A stretch of DNA of 37,056 nucleotides from the NCBI GenBank assembly GCA_039638595.1, contig JBDIWM010000020.1, forward strand, positions 1 through 37,056, written 5' to 3'. This DNA comes from Atribacterota bacterium (GTDB taxonomy: Bacteria > Atribacterota > Atribacteria > Atribacterales > Caldatribacteriaceae). Made by a program: the position numbers and the translations under genes. Of the stretch, positions 31,967 through 37,056 are shown piece after piece (within the stretch, counting starts at the first letter, position 1; every line of letters begins with the position of its first letter). The notes below the pieces were generated by a model, which was not told where the DNA came from, ran no database searches, and worked only from the letters and a program-made list of their open reading frames with translations.

Positions 31967-33705
31967 TTCTTTTTGAGTAAAATCGCGGTGGAAATTTTTC
32001 TCTCTCCGGTGAAGTCAGCCGGTATGTTCAGGATTTGGCCCTGGAGGTAAAAAGTGGTTGAACCTCCACCGTCGAGATTGAGGGCATTTTTGATGTGATA
32101 ATTTTTCAACTCTTCCACCAGTTCCTGGATGGTAAGTCCCAAACTGTGTCCGGGACGTCGACCATCGACGGCAAGGAAAAGAATGTCACCGCTTTTGGTT
32201 TCTCCGATCACCGTACGAGGGTGCCGTTTGTTAACCACATCTTGGTTAAACTGACCAAATGGTCCTGGATTGCCTTCAAAAAAAAGAAGTGGACCTCCAC
32301 TCACCGCGTATTGCATTTTCTGCCATTTGGTGATGTCTCCGGTGAGGGGGTAAAGGCCAATCTTCAATTGGATTTTTTGTCCGGGAGTTACGTGAGCAAG
32401 GAGCCACTGGGCACCCTTCCCATTTCCCTGCAGGATGAATCCCTGAGCGGGGATAGAGGTTTCTCCCTGGCTTTCTCTGATTTGCTCTACAACACCATTA
32501 CGCACGATACACTCTACGCCTTTTTGGGCAGGTGTTTTTGGACCGAAGAACGGGTCGTAGATCACGATTTCGTTTCCCTGGTTCAGGCGATTGATGCCCT
32601 TGACTGGATGAGAAGTGCCATTTTCAAGAATGGCTTCGGCTCTAAACTTCATTTCCCCGAAGAAAATTTCGTTCTCGGCGGTGAAACCGCAGTTATACCA
32701 CCCATCAATGGGTTCGCTCAGAACCCGACCGTTGGCAAATAAAAGACCCAGGGGTTCTCCAGCTTTGGTGAAAAAGCTGGCATTGAGGGCAAAGATAGCG
32801 TTATTCCGACGAGCAATTTCACTGGTTTTCTCCCGATCCATGATCTGGTCGTTGGCCAGCGCCACCTCAATTTGGAAAGGGGCATTGCGCGGATCAAAAA
32901 GAAGAGCGAGGATGAAAACCGGTCCCGAGAACGGTTGTGCTCTTGTCCCGTTTCCTTTTTCAAGAACAGGATAGGAGGAGAAACCCTGATTTTTTAAGCG
33001 TTCTCCCACGGTTTTAGCCTCTTTTTTAGAATAGGGGCCAACCCGCACTTTAAACAGGTCGTTTTCTTTCTGGATCTGGGCGGAATATCCTAATTCTTTA
33101 AGGAAAGAGAGAATCCTCTGGGCTCTTGTTTCGTCCTGATAGGCTCCGACCTGCAGAAAAAATTGTTCTCCTTGTGGTTCTAAAGGTGGAACGAGACTTG
33201 ACGAAAATCCCCGCTTTTTGGTGATCAGGGTCAGGTTGGGATGCAATTTTTTTTCTCGATAGAAGGAAATATTTCCTTGTGCATAGGTTCTGAGCGTTTC
33301 TTTTAAGTAGGAGAATTCTTGCCGAGTAAGGGGTTGATTTAGGTTCAACATCCCTCGAATATCGCCCTTAAAAAGTGGTGGGTTCAGCGTTACTGCCAGA
33401 GCCACCCATTTTTGGTCTTCTTTTTTGAGCTCTCGCACTTCAGGAAAGGGAAGATTTTCGGCACTGACGAAAGGAAGGAGGTCATCATAGGAAAGTGCCT
33501 TGATGGCTTCTTTGATGACTTCAAGTCGCAGGATGGGAGCCTGGCTTCTGGGGTCCTGAGTTTTTGGCTGGGGGAGTCCTAAGATGGTGTAAAGGGAAGA
33601 GATAAACTCTCCCCTGGTTAATGTTTGGGCCCTCACCACGGAGGAGAAGAGCACCAGAAGCACAATAACGGTTGCTATTGCTATAGAGAGTCTTCTTTCT
33701 TTCAT
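31963..33705 (-). CDS. secreted protein with SPOR domain and NAGPA-type phosphodiester glycosidase domain
   Basis: 580 residues. A signal peptide (IAIATVIVLLVLFSSVVRAQ) is followed by an SLH-like stretch (about 28-140, LTRGEFISSLYTILGLP and LTRQEFSYLKETL). A SPOR domain at about 181-249 (QFFLQVGAYQDETRAQ, LFKVRVGPYSKKEAKTV) normally binds denuded peptidoglycan glycans. The C-terminal NAGPA/phosphodiester-glycosidase domain (about 300-575) shows ALNASFF, AVSGGPLLF, RHPRTVIGE, LAVDGRRPGHS and ALNLDGGGSTTF. It probably acts at the cell wall, removing or hydrolysing phosphodiester-linked sugars. ATG 33705 has no strong ribosome binding site. Confidence 0.9.
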   Translation of the reverse strand: MKERRLSIAIATVIVLLVLFSSVVRAQTLTRGEFISSLYTILGLPQPKTQDPRSQAPILRLEVIKEAIKALSYDDLLPFVSAENLPFPEVRELKKEDQKWVALAVTLNPPLFKGDIRGMLNLNQPLTRQEFSYLKETLRTYAQGNISFYREKKLHPNLTLITKKRGFSSSLVPPLEPQGEQFFLQVGAYQDETRAQRILSFLKELGYSAQIQKENDLFKVRVGPYSKKEAKTVGERLKNQGFSSYPVLEKGNGTRAQPFSGPVFILALLFDPRNAPFQIEVALANDQIMDREKTSEIARRNNAIFALNASFFTKAGEPLGLLFANGRVLSEPIDGWYNCGFTAENEIFFGEMKFRAEAILENGTSHPVKGINRLNQGNEIVIYDPFFGPKTPAQKGVECIVRNGVVEQIRESQGETSIPAQGFILQGNGKGAQWLLAHVTPGQKIQLKIGLYPLTGDITKWQKMQYAVSGGPLLFFEGNPGPFGQFNQDVVNKRHPRTVIGETKSGDILFLAVDGRRPGHSLGLTIQELVEELKNYHIKNALNLDGGGSTTFYLQGQILNIPADFTGERKISTAILLKKK

Positions 33706-33845
33706 AGCGTATTAGCTTAACAGAAAAGGTTTATCTATGCAAGTTTTTGTGTTATCAAGCATAACGGGTGTCAAGAGGAACTCGTTATTCCCCATGGTTT
33801 CTTTTGTCTTTTTCTCGAGTTTTTTGGTTTTTGTGTCTTTTGTGG

Positions 33846-33911
33846 TTACTGTGCCCACTCCTGGAGGAGATAAATAATCGCTTCAGACTTGATTTCCTTA
33901 CTGGAAGACAT
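33846..33911 (-). CDS. possible 21-residue small protein between chemotaxis and glycosidase genes
   Basis: On the minus strand, ATG at 33911 lies eight bases after GGAG and opens a 21-codon frame (MSSSKEIKSEAIIYLLQEW then AQ) ending in TAA. Codon use and the amphipathic, charged make-up look protein-like, but so short a frame can arise by chance. It could be a remnant of a larger gene or a true small protein. The remainder of the 33706-33971 gap shows no other gene. Confidence 0.25.
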   Translation of the reverse strand: MSSSKEIKSEAIIYLLQEWAQ

Positions 33912-33971
33912 AAGTCCATCTCCTGCAGGAGGTATCAACGTTCGGAGTCTCTTCTTGGTATGGAAACCCGT

Positions 33972-36539
33972 TTATATTTTGAATTGCCCGAGGTCTTTTT
34001 GAAGTTTTCTGGCTAATTCTGTTGTTGCGGCAACATTTTGGTCTATTTCTTGGAGGGCAGCATTCTGTTTCTCTGATGAAGCGGCCACTTCTTCAGCCGA
34101 AGCAGCATTTTCCTCGGATATTGATGCGACATGACTGAGAGTGTGAAAAATTTCCTCGGAAAGGTGCATGGCTTTTTGAATCCGTGCTGCGTTTTCCTGG
34201 GAGATTCTGGTGACTTCATTGGAGAGTAAAGTAATAGATTGTGTTGCTGCTTCGACTTTCTGGAAGGAGGCGGCAATACGTTCGGTTTGCTGGGTAACAA
34301 CTTCATTTGTCTTGTGAATTGCTCCGAAAGACACCCTGGTCTGTTCCACGGCCACACTTCCCCTTTTGACCTTCTCCTGCGCTTCATTTGCTGAGAATAC
34401 GGCCTGTTTTGCTTCCTTCTGGATGTCCTGGATTAAGGAGGCGATTTTTTGCGCGGCCTGAGCCGATTCTTCAGCCAGTTTTCGAACTTCCTGGGCCACA
34501 ACGGCAAAGCCACGTCCTACTTCTCCGGCCCGAGCCGCTTCAATGGCTGCGTTGAGGGCAAGAAGATTCGTTTCTTCGGCAATGCCAGTGATGAGGTCAG
34601 TGATACTTCCGATTTCTTGAGAACTTTTGCCCAGATTCTCTACCGTTTTTCCAGCAAACAACACCGAGTCCTGAATCGTGTTCATAGCTTGGATGACCTC
34701 TTCTAAGGTTTGTTCACCCCTTTCTGTGGCACTCAACGCGGTGTTTGCAGCGTTGCTCATTTCCTGAAGGTTGTGGGCTGTTTCACGGATTTGTTCTTCA
34801 ATGCGTTCTATTTCTTCTAAGGCTGCAGTTGTTTTTTCAACTTCAAACGAAAGCTTTTCGCTTGCCATTCGTATTTCATTCAGGAATTCCTCCATTTTTT
34901 TCGAGGTTATGATGAGATTCTGGTTTTGCTCTTCAGAACCTCGAGCAACCTGGGCGATGGTTTGGGCAATTTGGTCTCCAGTTTGGGCGATTTCTCGGGA
35001 ACCCTGATGGAGGTTTTCCATGGTCTTGGAAATTTCCTGCGCAGAAAAGGCGACCTCGGCAAGAAAGCGTCGTAACGAGGATGTGGCTTGGGTGAGGGCT
35101 GAGAGCAATGTTCCAATTTCGTCCTTTTGTCTGATTTTAAGACTCTGGGTCAGGTCTCCGTGTTCCATAACCTGGGCGAACGCCACGCCTTGCCGAAGGG
35201 GAATGACGATACTTCGAGAGAAAAAGAGTCCAAGAACAAGAGCAAGAACTAACGCAACGACGACGATAAAAATGAGGGTCTGCTGGAGGGTTTTCTGGGT
35301 AATTTTTGTGACGATCATGCTCTTTGTAAAGTATTCGGACACCCGTTGGGTTACTGCATCGACGGTAAGTGTGATGCGGTTTTCAATTTCTCGCACTTCT
35401 TCCAGAATGTGGGTAATCTCTTCGTCCAACCGGAGTAGGCTTTGGTCGAGTTCTGTTACTTCCTGCCAGAGGGTTTTAAGGGGAGTGAACCCGTTGCTCA
35501 CAATGGTCTGGGTTGTATCCGGATTGTAAATCTTTGCAAAATCTTCTTCAAAGAATCTGGACAGGATTTCAAAATTTTTTTCCACCGATGCTTTTGCTTT
35601 TATTTTTTCCTCTCCAGAGAGGAGCAGATAGTTTTTACGCTCCTGGTTAAGGAAGTGGATGTTTTCGGTCCATTGTTCAAGGCGTAAGGTGCTTAGAACT
35701 CCTTTAAACGATCGGTATGCTCGGTAGAATTCCATAAAATCCCTGTCTAATTGGAGGTTTTCTTCATTATGCAAGGCAGCAAAGAAGATACTGCTCTTTT
35801 CTTCTAATGTTTTCAGTTTTTCAGAGAGTGACTTACGGGTTTTCTCGGATAGCGGTAGCTGCGCTAAGTCTTTTTGAAATCGTTCAAAATACGAGCTCAG
35901 ATTAGCCCGAATCCGATTTTGCTCTTGCCAGAAATAGATTTCGTTGAAGGGGTCGTCATATTTGGCAATCATTCCTCCCATATTCTGCACAAAATCGACA
36001 ATAACCCGTGACGGTTCGTCCATGGCAACAATTTTTTCATTCCGGGTTCTCTGGGTGGCAAGCCATTCTTGCCAGTTGTTACGTGCCTCTTGAGTTTTGG
36101 TGATGTATTGGGCCTGAAGGGTTTGGATTTCCCTGAACTGGACCCCAAGCTCGCTCTCCTCTGCAGGGGGTATAATGGTGGCAGAAAACTCCTCAGTACT
36201 CCAAAGATCGCCATATCGCGACAAAAAGTCTGTGGAGTTGCTTCCCAGGGAACACGCGTTGAGATACATTTCAATCCGTGTTTCCAGGTTTTTCAACGAG
36301 GTTTCGTAATTTTTGAGCTTTTCTAAATTTTCTTCTCGAAGATAAGAAAGTAGGAGGGTATCGTACGTGGAAAGGATATTCTTCAAACGAGAGGTTGCCA
36401 GTAACAGGGGAAAAGCATTTTCTACATTTTGGAATGAACGGTTGGTTTCCCTCAAAGCAAAGATGGCCACTATTCCGATAACACCACAAAGAACCGCAAG
36501 GACAATAAAACCCAGAACAATTTTCGTTTTGATTTTCAA
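33972..36539 (-). CDS. methyl-accepting chemotaxis protein with large helical sensor domain
   Basis: 855 residues. TTG 36539 lies behind AAGGAGGAGG. Transmembrane helix 1 (about 7-29) and helix 2 (about 421-441) bracket a 390-residue extracytoplasmic region rich in helices and coiled coil, much larger than the usual four-helix bundle sensor. A HAMP domain follows (about 441-495), then the long cytoplasmic signalling hairpin with the conserved tip ([19 protein letters not shown], about 655-673) that contacts CheA and CheW. The end ([13 protein letters not shown]) has no CheR/CheB pentapeptide tether. The ligand is unknown. Confidence 0.94.
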   Translation of the reverse strand: MKIKTKIVLGFIVLAVLCGVIGIVAIFALRETNRSFQNVENAFPLLLATSRLKNILSTYDTLLLSYLREENLEKLKNYETSLKNLETRIEMYLNACSLGSNSTDFLSRYGDLWSTEEFSATIIPPAEESELGVQFREIQTLQAQYITKTQEARNNWQEWLATQRTRNEKIVAMDEPSRVIVDFVQNMGGMIAKYDDPFNEIYFWQEQNRIRANLSSYFERFQKDLAQLPLSEKTRKSLSEKLKTLEEKSSIFFAALHNEENLQLDRDFMEFYRAYRSFKGVLSTLRLEQWTENIHFLNQERKNYLLLSGEEKIKAKASVEKNFEILSRFFEEDFAKIYNPDTTQTIVSNGFTPLKTLWQEVTELDQSLLRLDEEITHILEEVREIENRITLTVDAVTQRVSEYFTKSMIVTKITQKTLQQTLIFIVVVALVLALVLGLFFSRSIVIPLRQGVAFAQVMEHGDLTQSLKIRQKDEIGTLLSALTQATSSLRRFLAEVAFSAQEISKTMENLHQGSREIAQTGDQIAQTIAQVARGSEEQNQNLIITSKKMEEFLNEIRMASEKLSFEVEKTTAALEEIERIEEQIRETAHNLQEMSNAANTALSATERGEQTLEEVIQAMNTIQDSVLFAGKTVENLGKSSQEIGSITDLITGIAEETNLLALNAAIEAARAGEVGRGFAVVAQEVRKLAEESAQAAQKIASLIQDIQKEAKQAVFSANEAQEKVKRGSVAVEQTRVSFGAIHKTNEVVTQQTERIAASFQKVEAATQSITLLSNEVTRISQENAARIQKAMHLSEEIFHTLSHVASISEENAASAEEVAASSEKQNAALQEIDQNVAATTELARKLQKDLGQFKI

Positions 36540-36692
36540 GAGTATTCCTCCTCCTTCTCGGTGTTCTTTTCTATTTTCTCTGAATGTTGAATTGAACGCA
36601 AGATTCTGAATAAGCGTATCAGGGACCTGGTACTCTTCTTGTTGTCGCTGTCCCGTGTTTTAAAAATTCTTAAAAACTCCTCTTAAGGTAGC
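36540..36692 (+). other. divergent intergenic region with A/T-rich UP-like element
   Basis: Between the chemotaxis gene (minus) and the rRNA promoter (plus). It carries the ribosome binding site of the chemotaxis gene (36548-36557, read on the minus strand) and an A/T-rich stretch at 36659-36690 directly before the rRNA -35, as expected of an UP element. I see no gene and no sure promoter for the chemotaxis gene. Confidence 0.5.
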
Positions 36693-36721
36693 TTGACAAC
36701 CCCACACTCTTGTGTTACATT
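36693..36721 (+). promoter_or_regulatory. rRNA operon promoter
   Basis: A consensus -35 TTGACA (36693-36698) and a -10 TACATT (36716-36721) are 17 bases apart, with A/T-rich sequence immediately upstream. It lies about 125 bases before the 16S gene, so it is the likely main rRNA promoter. Confidence 0.7.
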
Positions 36722-36845
36722 TACTTTTGCCTTCGGGCAGGGAAAGATGAACCTTGAAAAGTCAATATTCCGCCTACTTCCAAATGATTTTGAGTTTTTC
36801 CATTTTCAGTCTGGATCAGCCCCGATGAGGGGCTTTAACGAGTTT
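36722..36845 (+). other. rRNA leader with two small hairpins
   Basis: The leader contains a TGCC/GGCA stem with a TTCG tetraloop (36728-36739) near the transcript start and a 6-bp AGCCCC/GGGGCT hairpin (36818-36823 with 36829-36834) followed by TTT, a few bases before the 16S. No clear boxA is seen. The second hairpin may take part in 16S processing. Confidence 0.45.

Positions 36846-37056
<211 letters not shown>

Noticed and set aside
32095-32742. Plus-strand open frame of 215 codons
   Set aside because: It is antisense to the NAGPA domain, which carries all conserved motifs on the minus strand.
33768-34016. Plus-strand 82-codon frame with hydrophobic start
   Set aside because: It overlaps the 3' end of the chemotaxis gene and has no convincing ribosome binding site. 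Its hydrophobicity comes from a T-rich stretch.

Overview
The window looks like a bacterial chromosome segment, probably from a thermophilic or anaerobic carbohydrate user. The + strand carries closely packed genes, with many GTG and TTG starts behind strong GGAGG-type ribosome binding sites. A 16S rRNA gene begins at the right edge. The mix of tandem two-ATPase sugar ABC transporters, polyol dehydrogenases, FGGY kinase and DhaK/DhaL would fit a lineage such as Atribacterota or Thermotogota-like bacteria. I cannot place it from about 210 bases of 16S read by eye.

Region A (1-6119, + strand) is the tail of a CUT1-type ABC transporter operon. It holds a truncated MalG-type permease, a secreted protein of unknown function, a MalF-type permease, two different MalK/UgpC-like ATPases, a small two-helix membrane protein and a D-tagatose/L-ribulose 3-epimerase-like TIM barrel. 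A terminator-like hairpin follows. Region B (6249-27820, + strand) starts with a SorC-family regulator behind an operator-like repeat array and continues as about 20 kb of nearly gap-free genes. It contains two complete transporters, each with a binding protein, two permeases and two distinct ATPases. Between them lies a block of Zn-dehydrogenase, RpiB-like isomerase, DhaK, DhaL and a D-threitol/glycerol-type SDR. After the second transporter come another SDR, a xylulokinase-like FGGY kinase, an AraD-like 4-epimerase, an aldo/keto reductase and a secreted alkaline phosphatase. Together these suggest uptake of polyols or rare sugars, oxidation to ketoses, phosphorylation, and entry into the pentose phosphate pool. 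The first block fits ketotetroses or dihydroxyacetone; the second fits L-ribulose/xylulose-type pentoses.

Region C (27822-36539, - strand) holds a NitT/TauT-type ABC system with a fused double permease, a short ATPase and no visible binding protein. It is flanked on both sides by paralogous stand-alone copies of the AAA-associated C-terminal domain. Upstream of it lie a DUF72 protein, a secreted SPOR plus phosphodiester-glycosidase (NAGPA-type) protein, and a large methyl-accepting chemotaxis protein. Region D (36540-37056) is a divergent intergenic stretch with an rRNA-type promoter, a leader and the 5' end of the 16S rRNA gene.

The most unusual points are these. Five of the six CUT1 ATPases carry Glu in place of the Q-loop Gln. 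One ATPase has a ruined signature motif and another lacks the switch His, so two of the three transporters probably have one degenerate ATP site. Long perfect hairpins sit directly after both binding-protein genes. The RpiB-like isomerase lacks the ring-opening His of RpiB, which fits an acyclic tetrulose-phosphate substrate. The flanking duplication of the AAA-associated domain is also unusual.
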